Part shown: one piece after another, positions 10,441 to 23,008 of the stretch
Layout: the number at the start of each line of letters is the position of its first letter
Numbering within the stretch: the first letter of the stretch is position 1
Assembly: GCA_963693305.1 (NCBI GenBank)
Contig: OY855914.1
Coordinates: 10,786,403 to 10,850,402, forward strand
DNA length: 64,000 nt
From: Meandrina meandrites
Taxonomy: Eukaryota; Cnidaria; Anthozoa; Scleractinia; Meandrinidae
Reading direction: 5' to 3'
Translations under genes and position numbers: made by a program
Notes under the pieces: generated by a model
What the model was told of the DNA's origin: nothing
Seen by the model: only the letters and a program-made list of their open reading frames with translations
Database searches by the model: none

Positions 10441-13200
10441 AACATTAAACTCACCTTTCAATTAAACTTCAGGCCCAAGTCTGATACTTTGACTTAAGTA
10501 TTTTAGCAGTTTCTCCATTTAGTAGTTTAGTGATCTCACACGGCATAGCTAATACAAGCACACGCCTTCCCCCAACATCAACCCCAACAACCTCTTCCCC
10601 TCACTCCCCACCCGTAATTCGAAAATAAAACTTACGAAATTTATTTCAGATCGCTAAATTTCGGTGAAGCATTTACATCTTTCAATTTGTGCGCACTAAG
10701 AAATGGTCACTTTAAGGTACACTGTAGCCAAAGTAGTTAGCTCAATTAGTAAGGTGAATCTGATGGGGAAAGTTTGTAAAATATACCATAATGAATATTT
10801 CTAAGGTAATACATGTTACATATTTTAAGACAAAACGCCGGTCGAAAAAAATAGGTTCCTCCCTCGAAAAGTATCTCCTCGGAATTATATAGTGATTCCA
10901 GATCGTTACCTTGGCAATATCGTGTTAATATAACACAGACCGCGCTGCCTTTCAAAGAAAAGACTGCATGCAAAGCCACTTCAATAACGGTGTATCTTTG
11001 CCGTTTGTCAAACAAGCTCAAACTGGTCATCGCAAAAGCCACCGGCACAAAGAAACAAAGAAAAGCCAAACCCCCATTCGTATATTGGAAATGTTCGACA
11101 GCCTTTAATTTGGCCACCAGCCTTATAAGCATTTTTAATGGCATTTCTTTTCCTTCCAGTCCCCCTCTTAAACTGTAAACTTGAATCACCAGGTGCAAAT
11201 GTTGTGTCGCAGTTTTTACTGGTTTTACTTTTTGAAGCTTAATCACATGATGTCACGGCCTAGTCTAGCACGAGCTGTTGACGTAATGATGGCGCGAGCA
11301 AAGAGAACGTGCATTTTGATGATCAAACTAAACGAATGATTTAGTGTTTTTTCTTCGCGGTGTTTTCTGAAAAGAAAAAAAGATGAAAAAGCTATCGAAG
11401 AAAGCTGTCGAAAAAGTTGTAAAAACACTCGCCTATCGGCTCATATCAGCGAGTGGCCGTTTATTAAATAATAATCAACGTTATAAAATTATGTAGAAGT
11501 TCTCAGCAAAGGTGGAGCTTCACTCGCCAATCTGTTCAAGATAGGCTTAATACAGAGCACTATGCCGGTAATACTATAAACGTCTGGACAAGTTATCCGG
11601 TATTCTAGATGACGTCCCTGGGTATATTACGACAGATCGGGGAGAGGGGGAGGGATAGCCAGAAGGGAAAATCAAGTAGTAGGTTGTGTCGACCCAAGAT
11701 GGAGGCCAAAGAGGCCCAAAGTCACATAGTTTTCCATCTATACCAGATGTTGTCATAACCAGAAGTTCAGATCAAGAACTATTGCATAAACCCCCATTTT
11801 GTCTGGCGAGTGCGGTATAAGCATGACAGGAAATAACATATGTTGTCAACAAATTAAACCTTTTTCAGCGGTTATTCCGAAAAAGGTTTCACTTCACGAC
11901 TTAGGGGGTTTGTAAATGACGACTAAATGGTCTTTGTAATGTGATAGTTAAATTCCGCCGTTTATCTACCCTTGAAATTGTTGCGCGCAATGTTGCTGAA
12001 AACGCTATTTTCAAAATGGCAAAATGTTAGCATGGCAATAAAGAGTTTCCACTTAGGTAACCCTGTATCGCGCAAAAAAAAAAGAAAAAAAAGAAAAGAC
12101 AATGGAATATTACACTCGCCGTTAAAAGTCAAATATTGGTGGTCGGAATGGATCCATAGGGTACGTAGTTTGCCGAAAGTCTTGAAATAAATGTTTTACA
12201 ACTTTAAGTGTCTCAATACAGTTTTCTTTGTAGTGTACCATAGTTTCAAACATTGGTATTAGTTTTTTACAATTCTGATTCTTGCAAAACGTCGTGTTTT
12301 TTGTTTATCATTGTCATGGAGACAACGATTTCCCTAAAAATTATATTATATCAAACGTCAATCCAATACCAACATCTGGTGTGAATGTCATATCAAACCG
12401 AGCCTTTGAAGACTGCTAAGCGAGCATTCAAAAATGTTAGGATAAGTATGGTTCAGAAAAAAAAATGTATTGAGACATCTTTTTGTTTTTGAGCTACTCT
12501 TATGCTCTTATGCTAGAATTCGAGTTCACTTGATGTTATGTTTTATATAACGCGGATAATAATTAAAAATTGTTTAATTGGACGAAATTTAGCGGTGAGA
12601 GTTCTATTAGCAAAGAAACAATTAGATTATTCGCTCTCGATTTCCATGTGGCAATAGTTAATTTGGCCTGCCGCCTCATCTACTATCAACTCATAAAAAT
12701 CTCAAGCTCATAAATCTTATTGTTAATTAGATATTTCCTAGTGGAGGAGGTTGTAACACGAGGTTGAACATGTTTGTTAATGTTTATGCCAGCTGGTGCG
12801 TCTCAGACTAAAGCTGCAAAATGAAGTGGACTGCAAGCGTTTTCCCCATTATTATATATTTTATTTCATATTAGCCCTCTTTAACAATAGCACTAAGTAC
12901 TAATTTACGCCCTTAGAGTTACAGTTATCCGCTGACGCCAATTTCATATCCGATATACGTTATACGTATCTCGGGTTATTATTACCCAAACCCAAATAAA
13001 TTGAGCTACAATAATTTTCTATATTGTCTTATCTAAGCCCATTTTGATTACAAAATAATGTAGTGCATTAGTGGACGAAGTCAGTCTAATCTAGCTGAAG
13101 ATGGAATCGGTCATACCAGAACTTATCTTTTTAGAGTTTTCTTGTGATTTTTGCATTTGCTGATAACACAAACCCATTACGTCTTTTACGTCCAAGAGTT
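10441..13200. other. No supported gene; one 166-codon open frame
   Basis: A minus-strand frame at 10,746-11,246 has two hydrophobic stretches (LAFLCFFVPVAFAMTSLSLF and VALHAVFSLKGSAVCVIL). It overlaps the segment duplicated from upstream of lectin 1. The other copy has a stop in the matching frame, so I treat it as non-coding or decayed. The rest of the interval is AT-rich without exons I can support. Confidence 0.35.
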
Positions 13201-13206
13201 TTTATT
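13201..13206 (-). terminator. Possible poly(A) signal of tyrosinase 1
   Basis: AATAAA on the minus strand, about 120 bases beyond the stop codon. Confidence 0.5.
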
Positions 13207-13327
13207 CGGATTAAAACTAACGGCTAGTGAATTAGGGTAAGCTTTAGGATGTTTCAAGAAATGTCGTTGTTCACTAATAAAATAATTACTAACAGCAGCA
13301 TACTCTGGTATATAGATTTTACTCTAC

Positions 13328-16300
13328 TTAATCGGTCTGAATGACATGAGGATCAATCAATTTCTCTAATTCCCTCACTTCCTTGACCTCAGCTGGTGAC
13401 AACCGGAACAGTGCAATTGCTTTTCTACTGAGGCCACTGAAAGCTCTGCGCGGTTTGTTACGTAGTTCAGCAACACTTTTCCCTGGAGAAAGATAAATAG
13501 ATAAATCAGACAAAAGGCCCAGAGAGGTTGGAAGGGGGAGAGGAAGGAAGGGAGAGGGAGAAAAGAAGGAAAGAAGGAAGGAAGGAAGGAAGGAAGGAAG
13601 GAAGGAAGGAAGGAAGGAAGGAAGGAAGGAAGGAAGGAAGGAAGGAAGGAAGGAAGGAAGGAAGGAAGGAAGGAAGGAAGGAAGGAAGGAAGGAAGGAAG
13701 GGTCGTTTCCCAAAATTTCTGATCCGTGCAACGCTCTTAATTAATTTCTCTGAGTAGACATTTTATCTGCACCTAAGCTGTTCATTCCAACAACGTAAAT
13801 GGTGAGCAGTTCTTCTGGATTGCGTTTGGTTTTGTCTGCCTGTTCTAGCCGACATTTATAGCATTAGTTTAAAATATGTCCTCGGACATTAGGGAACGAA
13901 AACTGAGGCCCAAATCATTCGTATATTGGTTCATTGATTACGCTTTAAAAATAGAAAACTAACTGATATTGATTTCCGCCAAATTCGAAAAATCTGCCTT
14001 TTCCGCCATCAAACGTAAAGGAATGCTATTAGCAGTCATCCTGCACTTTCCCAGGTATAGAACAATTCTCCTTTCTGTAATTGGAAGAGAGGGTTTTCCC
14101 GGATTTCCCGGAGAACCGACTTACAGTTAAGGGAAGTAATGTAATACGTGAGCTCGATATGCAAGAAGCGCGATGCCAATAACAGTGCAATTTCAGGTTA
14201 GCATCTGCTCGAGGATTGTTTTTAGAGAAAGAAATTACGGCAAATTTTTAACTATTGACGCATATTATATTTTTCTTTATTCAGGGTGTACCCAATATTG
14301 CGTTCTTCCTGAAATTTCAACGCAGTAAAAGAAGAAAGCTAGCATTTAGACTCTTGGTTTTTGGCCATTGTAACTTGATTGATAACATAAACAAGTTAGC
14401 AATGCGATTTTTCATAATGTGTATTACCACTGTTTGCTTCATGTTTTTAATAAAGCTAGCATTATTGAAGGAATGGCCAAAGAAAGCAGTCTAAGTAAGG
14501 ACGATGAACAGTCAAGCCAAATTCCTAGTGCCACAAGCGAGCAATGGCTTAATGGAAGCTTGCAAGTGTAAATTAGTCCCTGTGACGCGCTATTTCGTAT
14601 TCGGTGCCGTTATTACTACGCGGAACGGTGCTCCTGGAAGTCCAATTTCCGTCCATAAAGCATTACGGAATTGTGGAGTGGTGGTTACTGTACATCATGT
14701 TAGCATTCATTCACGCAAAATATTAACTTACGAGGGTTTTCTGTATCGAAGAGTGTTGCCATAGTGTCACGAGCTACTGGAAAGAAAAACCTTCAACCGA
14801 CATTAATTAGGCTGTTCTTTATTATAGCATTCCTCACCGAACTAGAGGTTTTATTTCAACTCAAACTGCAACAGTTTGGCAATTATTTGCATTTTTGTTT
14901 GTCTTTCATGATCAGATTCAGTTCCAAGACGGAATTGAGACACCAGCTACCTAAGAATTGTAGCAAAGTTCTAAAAGATCATAAAACCAATTCATGCAAT
15001 ATCTCATAAGCTCGTCATTTCAACGAAGCTTTGAAGAAGAAGCAAGAAACTTCAAACATCAAGACAATGTGGAATCGAATGACGGAAAGAGATTGTCCAA
15101 CATTATTAGTAAATGACATTGCCATTGGTATGGAAAAGGTTGACTACGCGGTTACGTCTTCAAGAAAGAGATCCTTAGCTGTTCAAGCGGTTCACGTTTT
15201 ACTGTCCGTTGTCTGTCAAATTTTACTCTCGTATTTTGGCTTCAGCCCTCTTCTTAGGAGAATCTCCGTATGGTATTCATGTAACTTCCAGGATCAACCT
15301 TCAAGTTCAACCTTCAAAAACACGCAAACAACAAATTTTGGGAAACTCTTTTTACCCGATAGTTATTACCCGAGCTGGCGAATCAAACAAATTAAACATC
15401 AACTTTATCAGTAAGGGCTATATTTTGACTTCCTACCTTTCATTTCTTCTCTCATGATTTCTTCACTTTGGAATGGTTCATACTCCACAGCTACACCTCC
15501 TGGCTGGTTTAAAAGACAAATCATTTCGGCGGGAAAAAGAGTCGTAGATGGCATGGTCTCGTCAACGCTCGGAAAGTACGCGTGCTTATGAGCGTCACTT
15601 CTACTCTGCCAGTCATGCCAGATCTTATCTATAAAGCCGTGATGAAGGAAAAATTCTGGAGCGGAAGCGGCTTCCTCTGTGCACATTGTACCATTTATGT
15701 TACAATGTACGTTGTCATGGAGTACGGTTCTAAGAGCTAATTCAAATTTATGGAATGGGTTCATTCTTAAGACTTCTTCCACACATACCTCTTCAGGAGG
15801 AGTTCCCCAGAAGTCCCGCAATAGGCAGTGTGGCCCTGGACCTGCCCAATTTGGTCTCACTCGGCTCCATTTACCTTTTCTAAAAGGACCCGTCAGAACG
15901 CAATGATCTTCTCCTTCGCCGTTTCCGCCAAACCCAGTCTGACTGTGCCAAACGTCTTCCGGATTTGTTGTACTAAAAGGATCTCTTGAATCTAGGCTCC
16001 AGTCCCAGTAGGCTACCGTGAACGTGCAATCGACCTTTCGCAGAAGGTTTTCGTAGCGCAGTATATAATAGCGATGCCAGGGAAGAAAGTGCTTCTTTTT
16101 GTGAATGTCAGTGTGAAAGTAGTGGTAGTGCTCATTTATAAGGCTTTCGTATTCTGGCCTGAATGTTGGACTCGTGGATACCGTTTCTATGGTACTGATA
16201 TGACGCCGTCGTTCTGCATATGTCATGGATGAGAATTCTTTTCGAATTCGAACGCAGTTCACCAAACGACCACCAACACAGCTACATCGCTGTCCACAAC

Positions 16301-17834
16301 TGTCGTATGACTCACTTCCATCTTGACAGGCTGAAACAAAAGCACCTATTTTTAATTTTTTTATTAGGATAGCCGGCATTGTTGGTTTTGCTTTTGTTTT
16401 CTAATGTTTTTTAGCCTTTTTACAATGAAATAAAGATATAAGAATGTCACTTAAGATACTATTTAAGCAGACTAAAAAAAAGAAAAAATAAATTACCTTT
16501 ATTTAGACACGGTAGTATTTAAAGTTAGAAGCTTGTGGGGCCGTGTATTCCCGATCGAATTGGAATTTGGAAGTTTTCGTTTTTTATGGAGGGAGGAAAA
16601 CCCTCGGAGCAAGGACGAGAACCAACAACAAACTCAACCCACATATGATACCGGGCCGGAATCGAACCCGTGCCACATTGGTGGGAGGCGAGCGCTCTCA
16701 CCACTGCGCCACCCCTGCTCCCAGACACACAATAACAACGCCGTTATAGCTGTTTCTGCATTTTGACATTTTCGACCTTGGTAATAATAAAGGCGGTAGC
16801 AATCGATGAAACATATTGTTGTTCTGAAAGAACTCAGAAACAATTTTGTGTCTCGGACACACATTTTGTGTCCGCGACAATGTTGTGCGTGGGGGCAAAC
16901 CGGGAAACATTTGTGTCCGCAACATTGGGTCCTCGTTTGTAACTGCCTTGACGACATTTCAACATTTTTTTTTTAACGAGCGCGCGGGTGGTAAGAAATA
17001 TCCAACGATGCGGGTAAAATCGAGTTAGAAAATGAAAGAATACAAATTATTAAAAACTAGCAATGTTATATTGCAATTTGTGAGTTTTGATTGGTCAATA
17101 GGCAATGGTATATTAACTCATATACCATTAAACACAAATATCGTAACCGATACGCGTCAATGTAAACAGTACCACATTCTGTTTGAATCCTTTGTTATTA
17201 ATAAGGGATGGGCACGCGGAGAGACGAAGTATTCAGTTTATTTGGCACAGCGAGGAAGCAAGAATCAAGGCACTTGAAAAAGAAAAACATACCTGACGAT
17301 TAAAAAAATATATATATTCTTGACGACAAGCTGAGCCAGATAAGTGCGTGAAAGATAATCGCCAACTGAAATTTCCTCCCTCCCTCCCTCCCTTTCTCGA
17401 TTTCCCAATTACCTTTTAAGTTTTTATTAACCAATAGGAAGATGCGAGAAATCAGTATGTCCAAACGGCGGCTTACGAAGTGTAAATTATTGCATAATCA
17501 TCGGATTCCAACAGAATATGAATATTCAAATAACTTTGAATAGCTGGGAAGCTCAAATATTGCATTTTCTTGCGAAAAAATACTATCGCATATCAAGTAT
17601 TACCTGGACAATAAACTGACGCGCTCGTCAGCCTTGAAGTATATTTCCTATATTTAAAGTTTTCAGTCGCGAAAGGCCGCCAGAAATCCATGAAGATGTT
17701 CTATTTTCACCATTCCATAAAACTAAGGTTACAGTAGAAAATTGCTCACCTCCAGGAGGATTAGGAAGAAAAGGAAACTGCAAAGAATCTGCGAAACACA
17801 CGAACGAAAGAACAAGAAGACTCAAGTCAATCAT
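13328..17834 (-). CDS. Secreted tyrosinase 1 (type-3 copper enzyme, three exons)
   Basis: Exons are 17,834-17,750 (85), 16,330-15,437 (894) and 13,482-13,328 (155); all joins are phase 1 and sum to 377 residues. Exon 1 encodes a signal peptide (MIDLSLLVLSFVCFADS). Exon 2 opens with a Cys-rich VWC-like stretch (residues ~30-54, CGQRCSCVGG), then the tyrosinase core. The CuA site is around H96-H114 (HKKKHFLPWHRYY). The CuB site is H233 and H237 (LHDNVH) plus H258/H259 (FFLHHGFIDKIW). All copper ligands expected for the family are present, so it is probably active in phenol/catechol oxidation (melanisation or matrix cross-linking). Exon 3 encodes a basic helical C-terminus shared with tyrosinase 2. 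A strong acceptor 20 bases before the ATG implies a 5' UTR intron running back into the AGAAG satellite. Confidence 0.9.
13558..13701. repeat. AAGG tetranucleotide microsatellite in tyrosinase 1 intron 2
   Basis: About 33 near-perfect AAGG units, about 80 bases upstream (in the gene's sense) of the last exon. On the sense strand it reads CCTT, a long pyrimidine run ahead of the acceptor. Frames across it are artefacts. Confidence 0.95.
14255..15414 (+). other. Unrecognised open-frame cluster inside tyrosinase 1 intron
   Basis: The plus strand has overlapping open frames of 79, 86, 81 and 127 codons in different frames, denser than neighbouring introns. The ATG at about 14,473 starts MAKESSLSKDDEQSSQ and reaches a stop after 32 codons. 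Shifted frames continue with hydrophobic patches (VHVLLSVVCQILLSYFGF). This could be a decayed intronless gene or retrocopy, perhaps of a membrane receptor, but no motif identifies it. Confidence 0.25.
16531..16722 (-). mobile_element. tRNA-derived SINE in tyrosinase 1 intron 1
   Basis: The minus strand begins GGGGTGGCGCAGTGGTGAGA and has the B-box GGGTTCGATTCC, then the same tail as the copy in the lectin 1 intron (GGGTTGAGTTTGTTGTTGG, CTTGCTCCGAGGG). It lies in the gene's sense orientation. Confidence 0.8.
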
Positions 17835-17982
17835 GATGCGGTTCCTGTTGACAGCTGTTGAAAGGAAAAAGGAACAGGAATAATAATAAACATATAATTG
17901 TTGTTGTTGTTGTTGTTTGTGGGTTGTTGTTGTTGTTTGTGGGAGTTGTAAAGGCCTTATGGTTACTGCGCAGGTCTCTAGG

Positions 17983-18988
17983 TTGAGTAGAGTAGAGTAG
18001 AGTAGAGAAGAGAAGAGAAGAGAAGAGAAGAGAAGAGAAGAGAAGAGAAGAGAAGAGAAGAGAAGAGAGGAGAGGAGAAGAGGAGAAATGAGATGAGATG
18101 AGAAGGGAAGGGAAGAGAAGAGAAGAGGAGAGAAGAAAAGAAAAGAAAAGAGAAGAAAAGAGAAGAGAAGAGAAGAGAAGAGAAGAGAAGAGAAGAGAAG
18201 AGAAGAGAAGAGAAGAGAAGAGAAGAGAAGAGAAGAGAAGAGAGGAGAAGAGGAGGGATGAGATGAGAGGAGATGAGATGAGAAGGGAAGGGTAGAGAAG
18301 AGAAGAGAAGAGAAGAGAAGAAAAAAAAAGAGAAGAGAGAGAAGAGATGAGAAGAGAAGAGAAGAGAAGAGAAGAGAAGAAAAGAGAAGAGAAGAGAAGA
18401 GAAGAGAAGAGAAGAGAAGAGAAGAGAAGAGAAGAGAAGAGAAGAGAAGAGAAGAGAAGAGAAGAGAGGAGAGGAGAAGAGGAGAGGAGAGATGAGATGA
18501 GATGAGATGAGATGAGATGAGATGAGAAGGGAAGGGTAGAGAAGAGAAGAGAAGAAAAGAAAAGAAAAGAGAAGAAAAGAGAAGACAAGAGAAGAGAAGA
18601 GAAGAGAAGAAAAGAGAAGAGAAGAGAAGAGAAGAGAAGAGAAGAGAAGAGAAGAGAAGAGAAGAGAAGAGAAGAGAAGAGAGGAGAAGAAAAGAGAAGA
18701 GAAGAAAAGAGAAGAAAAGAGAAGAAAAGAGAAGAGAAGAGAGAGAAGGGATGAGAAGAGAAGAGAAGAGAAGAGAAGAGAAGAGAAGAGAAGAAAAGAG
18801 AAGAGAAGAGAAGAGAAGAGAAGAGAAGAGAAGAGAAGAGAAGAGAAGAGAAGAGAAGAGAAGAGAAGAGAGGAGAAGAGAAGAGAAGAGAAGAGAAGAG
18901 AAGAGAAGAGAAGAGAAGAGAAGAGAAGAGAAGAGAAGAGAAGAGAAGAGAAGAGAAGAGAAGAGAAGAGAAGAGAAGAGAGGAGAAT
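17983..18988. repeat. ~1-kb AGAAG pentanucleotide satellite
   Basis: About 1 kb of nearly pure purine on the plus strand built from AGAAG units. It is punctuated by a recurring variant block (GATGAGATGAGAAGGGAAGG) near 18,090, 18,270 and 18,500, which gives a loose higher-order period of about 180-245 bp. It lies about 150 bases upstream of the tyrosinase 1 start, so on the gene's sense strand it is a CTTCT polypyrimidine tract. The very long Ser/Leu/Phe frames across it are artefacts. Confidence 0.95.
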
Positions 18989-19494
18989 TATTAGTGCTAA
19001 TTCCTATTGTGGAGACTGAGTGTGCCAAGAGACATAGAAAAGATACAAAGAAGCATACAAAAGACATGCAAAAACATGCTTAGAGCAAACAACATGCATC
19101 AGCAGTAACAGACTTGTACCTTCACAGATAAATATTCGAGGCTCATATATAAGTATAAACAAAGTCAAAAAGAGAGATTCTGATTTTACACAGATCAGGG
19201 AAACATAGGGGCGACGCTTCATTGCAAATGGAATGAACAACATTTTAGCTGAAGACTATTTCGTTTGGTTGAAAACTACTGCTTTTAGTTCCTAGGTGTA
19301 CACAGTAGATACCTTTTAAGTTTTTGAGAAAGCATTTTTAAAAGAGGTGGAGATTCTTTCGTCTTAACTGACAGGCAACAGCTGTTGATGGATTCGGAAG
19401 GATCGGGTCTCAGTCAGTCACAACAGTCACAACAGTGCTAACTAGGGAATAATCATCACGGACAATTTGGCATTTTTTTAGACGTGCTATAAGG

Positions 19495-20090
19495 CTTCCT
19501 CTAAAGAGGCAGGTTTGGGACAGCTCCAGAAGAGCTTGACAAGCTTATCGGTTTTTTCTTTGCAGAAAGAACACTGGGGTTTTTCGTGCGTTCCTGTTTT
19601 GACAGGAACTTTTTTCCAGGGTCTTGTAGAGTCTTGTCCTTTTTTGAAGACTTAGAAGCTAGTTGGTAGGCTGCAGTCCATTTGATATCATTGTGTCTTC
19701 CATTGCATTTTCGTTGTGACGAGTTTAGCGTACACAAGCCCGTCTGCTTTTTGAAGAGACTTATTAATTTCGTCGAGAGGCTTTCATTTGCAATTTACCC
19801 GGCCTGTTAGTTTTAAAGAACTTGGTCGGCCATCCACACAGCTTTCTATGTTGCAGTAGAAACATTTAACCCAATTTGTACAAGTTGGGTCAAAGCCGAA
19901 TTATTGAAGAGTTTCCAGAAGGAAATTCCATTCCAGTGTTTCAAACACTTTTTCAAAATCTACAAGTAATAGTAATTCTGCTATACTTCCTTTTGGGGCG
20001 AAACGAATAACACTGTCGATTAGTCGGATGCTTTCTCCAATAAATCGTCCTTTTATAAAATCAGTGTGATCAGGGTTAATTAAGCCAGAA
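19495..20090 (-). mobile_element. L1/Tx1-like LINE remnant (internally deleted)
   Basis: On the minus strand, 20,085-19,860 encodes reverse-transcriptase palm sequence (FIKGRFIGESIRLID, then LLLLVDFEKVFETLEWNFL) with a stop after LLETLQ. About 19,740-19,500 encodes the C-terminal region found downstream of the RT (KCNGRHNDIKW, then a frame-shifted CxxC-like segment CSFCKEK). Most of the domain between them is missing. It is a dead fragment of the same general class as the LINE at 51,846-55,070. Confidence 0.7.
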
Positions 20091-20689
20091 AGGGCATTTT
20101 TCGTATAGTTTGTTTTTTGTTTTTTTTCTAAAGGGTAGCTCTATTTCGAGAAAGGAAATGAGGAGCATTTCTAAAATAAAAAGCAATATTTTCCTATACT
20201 TCTTCGTGTTTGGTATTGGCGTACGCTATCGAAAGGAGCTTAGTCGCCTTAAAAAACGTTCTTAAATAAAAGAAAAACAACTACTTACTGTGCTGGGCTT
20301 TCCTTCTTCAGTTAGAGTCTCTTTACTAGCCGACTCTCTGTGGAGAATGACGGAAGATTTTTGGCTTTCTTTGATTAAAGAGTCCTAATTAGACAAGTAA
20401 GACTAACAATTTAGAAGTAGCGAACTAATTGCATGACTGCAGAGAATACCTAAGCAGACTTATTGGTGCCAGGATACTTTTGAAACAGGGGAGGCCTAGT
20501 GACATTTTCCAAGGGGAGGAGAGCTTTCTTATTTTCTATTTACTTAATGTAGAGAAAATGTGAATGTGAAGAAAAAAAATAGAGAAATTCTAGTTATCAA
20601 ATAAATCTTATGAAACATAAAGATAACAGAAGTACATTAAAAACCAGCAATCATACTTATACTTTTTAAGCCAGTTTTAAGACTCATGA

Positions 20690-21970
20690 TGGACACCAAA
20701 ATTATGTTCAAAGGTTTTTGCTTTTAAACAAAAGACGACAAAAGCTACGCAGGAGAGTGACCCACACAGAATTTGTCTGCTGTTACCAAGGAAATCAGCG
20801 TCTAATTATGTTTACAATGTCTTAATTGAAAGTCGGACTACAAAGACGAAAAACGTGACAATATAAAATTGTTTGTTTAACAAGAATGAATGGCAACTGT
20901 AAACAAGACCACATGTAATCAGCGATGATAATAATCGACACTAATCTGGGAACGTCAAATCGGTAACATTGTTCAAACAAATATTCTTAAGTAAGTTATT
21001 AAAGTGCAAGTGAAAAAAAGAGCAAACTTGCCGATGACAGTAACGCTTGAAAAGGGAAACTTTTCTGTATTAATATTTACCTAAATTTTAATTTTAATTT
21101 TAAATTTCGACTTGAGAATAATTAAATATAACTGCTTATCATTTTCGTTTCAACAAGCCCAAAGTCACTGCAAAAATTTCTTAAACTACGAGCCATTTTG
21201 CTTCTATAAAAAAAAAATATCTCGTAATTTGCATAAGTAAAAACTGACCAGAATTTCTGGTTCGTCTTACTTAGTAACATTTCTCCAGGAAAGTGGGAGA
21301 GACTTAATGAATAGGAAACAGAGTTTGATGACCGAAATAATTTTTTTTGTGGTTAACTTGGATGAAACGGAACTTACAAACAAGGGCATCGACTGTATAA
21401 AAGAGGTATTTTTGTTGGTATTTTTGTTTTCTGAAAAATTGAGGAGTTATTATATTAGCAACTATTGGAAACTTCTAAAAATTTAAACAATTATCGACAT
21501 GCATATGGCTATATCGTGATGGCACAACCTTGGAAACAAGGCCTGCAAAGGAAAAAAAAATACGTTTAGAGTTTCCGCTTTTGAACAAAAGACCACAAAA
21601 GCTATGCAGAAGAGTGGCTCACACAGAATTTGTCTGCTGTAACCAAGGAAAACAGCGTTTAATTCTGTTCACAATGTCTTCATTGAAACTCGAGTTACGA
21701 AGACGAAAAACGTCACGATGTAAAATTATTTGTTTAATAAGAAAGAAAGGCAACTGTTAACAACACTACTTGTAATCAACTACGAGCCATTTTGCTTTTC
21801 TGAAAAAAAAAATTATCTTAAAGTGTACAATTTCAAACAAAAGGCTACACTGGATACGAATTGTTGTAGTCTAAGCAGAGATCGTTACCAAAGAAGTCGA
21901 TCTTTCATTTCACTATGTCTTAGATCAGATGAAATTCGAGTTACAGAAGACACAAACGTCATCGGTAGAT
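20690..21970. repeat. Local diverged direct repeats
   Basis: A block of about 230 bases near 20,710-20,940 recurs at 21,575-21,785. Shared words include AAACAAAAGAC, CACACAGAATTTGTCTGCTG and ACGAAAAACGT. A weaker third copy lies at about 21,820-21,965 and a fragment near 24,317. The sequence around 21,190-21,330 also matches 22,110-22,160 plus 23,006-23,075, interrupted there by the MITE. No coding sequence is recognised. Confidence 0.6.
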
Positions 21971-22186
21971 GTTAACAAACACATCAGTCGGTAGATGTTA
22001 ACAAACACATCTTTAATTTTCGAAAACCACAAATAGTTGTTTTATTTGTTCTGGGAAACAAAAAGTTATGAAGCCCCTCTGTTGTTGATGACATAAAAGA
22101 AAAACAATTATCGAGAAAGGAATTATTAATTTGTACAAGTAAAAACTGACCACAATTTCTGACACCTCTTAAACAGCGCAAACTTA

Positions 22187-23005
22187 GGGCCGATTCGCAC
22201 TAGCGGACAAGTTTTAAATGTCATAACATTTTTGACAAAAACAAAATCGTCGCGACAAGTCAGAGACATTTTGAAGAAAACAAAAGGTGTAATTATTATT
22301 ACAATAGCTCTGCACGTGCTTCTGGCATCCTGGTACATTCCTCGGTACGGTCGTCTTGTGCAAATATCAAATAATCAGGCTGGTCCACGTGGTGAAAAAT
22401 TTTAAAACGATTTGCATTTGAAGTGCGCGTGTGGTGATTTTTTTGTGCTGACCTGCGGGGAAAATGTGGCAAGTAAACTATTTCTTCCCCCCTCCATTTA
22501 CCTGCACAAACTGGTTCCCTCCGCATTCATTTGTTCCAACCCCGGTATTACCATCCTTCCACGACCTCACCTCGGCACACAAACATGTTTTGCCGCCTAT
22601 CGCGGAAAAATTTCGCGTGTTGTTTTTTGTACAATCCAGACCAAACACAATAGCCAATCAACAGCGTATTGTTATCTGGCATTACGAGGGGCGTTGGAAT
22701 GCGACTTGTCATGACTTGTCCTGCCTTGAGGCAGGACATCGGCCCCTTTGAAGATTTGTCCGTTTTGACAAAATTTGCACTTGTCCAACAAGTCGTTCGC
22801 ACTTGTTTTTGCGATTGTTTGACAAAATGTATCGCACGTGCAACGCGGACCAATCATAAGACAACTGCTTCTTTGTTTTCCTGAATTGTTTGATAAGTTC
22901 TAGGTCTCAAAAAACGTATTCGCACTTGTTTTCTGTAACAAGTGACACATAAATGATGAAATCTACCGATTGTTACAAAATTTGTCCGCTAGTGCGAATT
23001 GGCCC
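22187..23005. mobile_element. 819-bp Harbinger-like MITE with TTA target duplication
   Basis: Termini are inverted repeats of about 29 bp with two mismatches; the left end starts GGGCCGATTCGCACTAGCGG and the right end is the complement of GGGCCAATTCGCACTAGCGG. TTA flanks both ends (22,184-22,186 and 23,006-23,008). A paralogous segment at 21,258-21,330 has the uninterrupted site CTTAGTAACATTTC at 21,271, which confirms insertion at TTA. Inside there is no transposase, only repeats of CGCACTTGT and GACAAGT-like words. It is non-autonomous. Confidence 0.88.
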
Positions 23006-23008
23006 TTA

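Noticed and set aside
10746..11246. 166-codon minus-strand frame with two hydrophobic segments
   Set aside because: The duplicated counterpart upstream of lectin 1 is interrupted by a stop in the matching frame, and no family signature is seen. Left as unsupported.
13375..13731. Pro/Ser/Phe and Lys/Glu/Gly/Arg repeat frames
   Set aside because: They are translations of the AAGG microsatellite next to the last tyrosinase 1 exon.
17628..19083. Very long Ser/Leu/Phe and Arg/Glu frames (up to 479 codons)
   Set aside because: They are translations of the AGAAG satellite. Only the tail encoding the tyrosinase 1 signal exon (17,750-17,834) is real.
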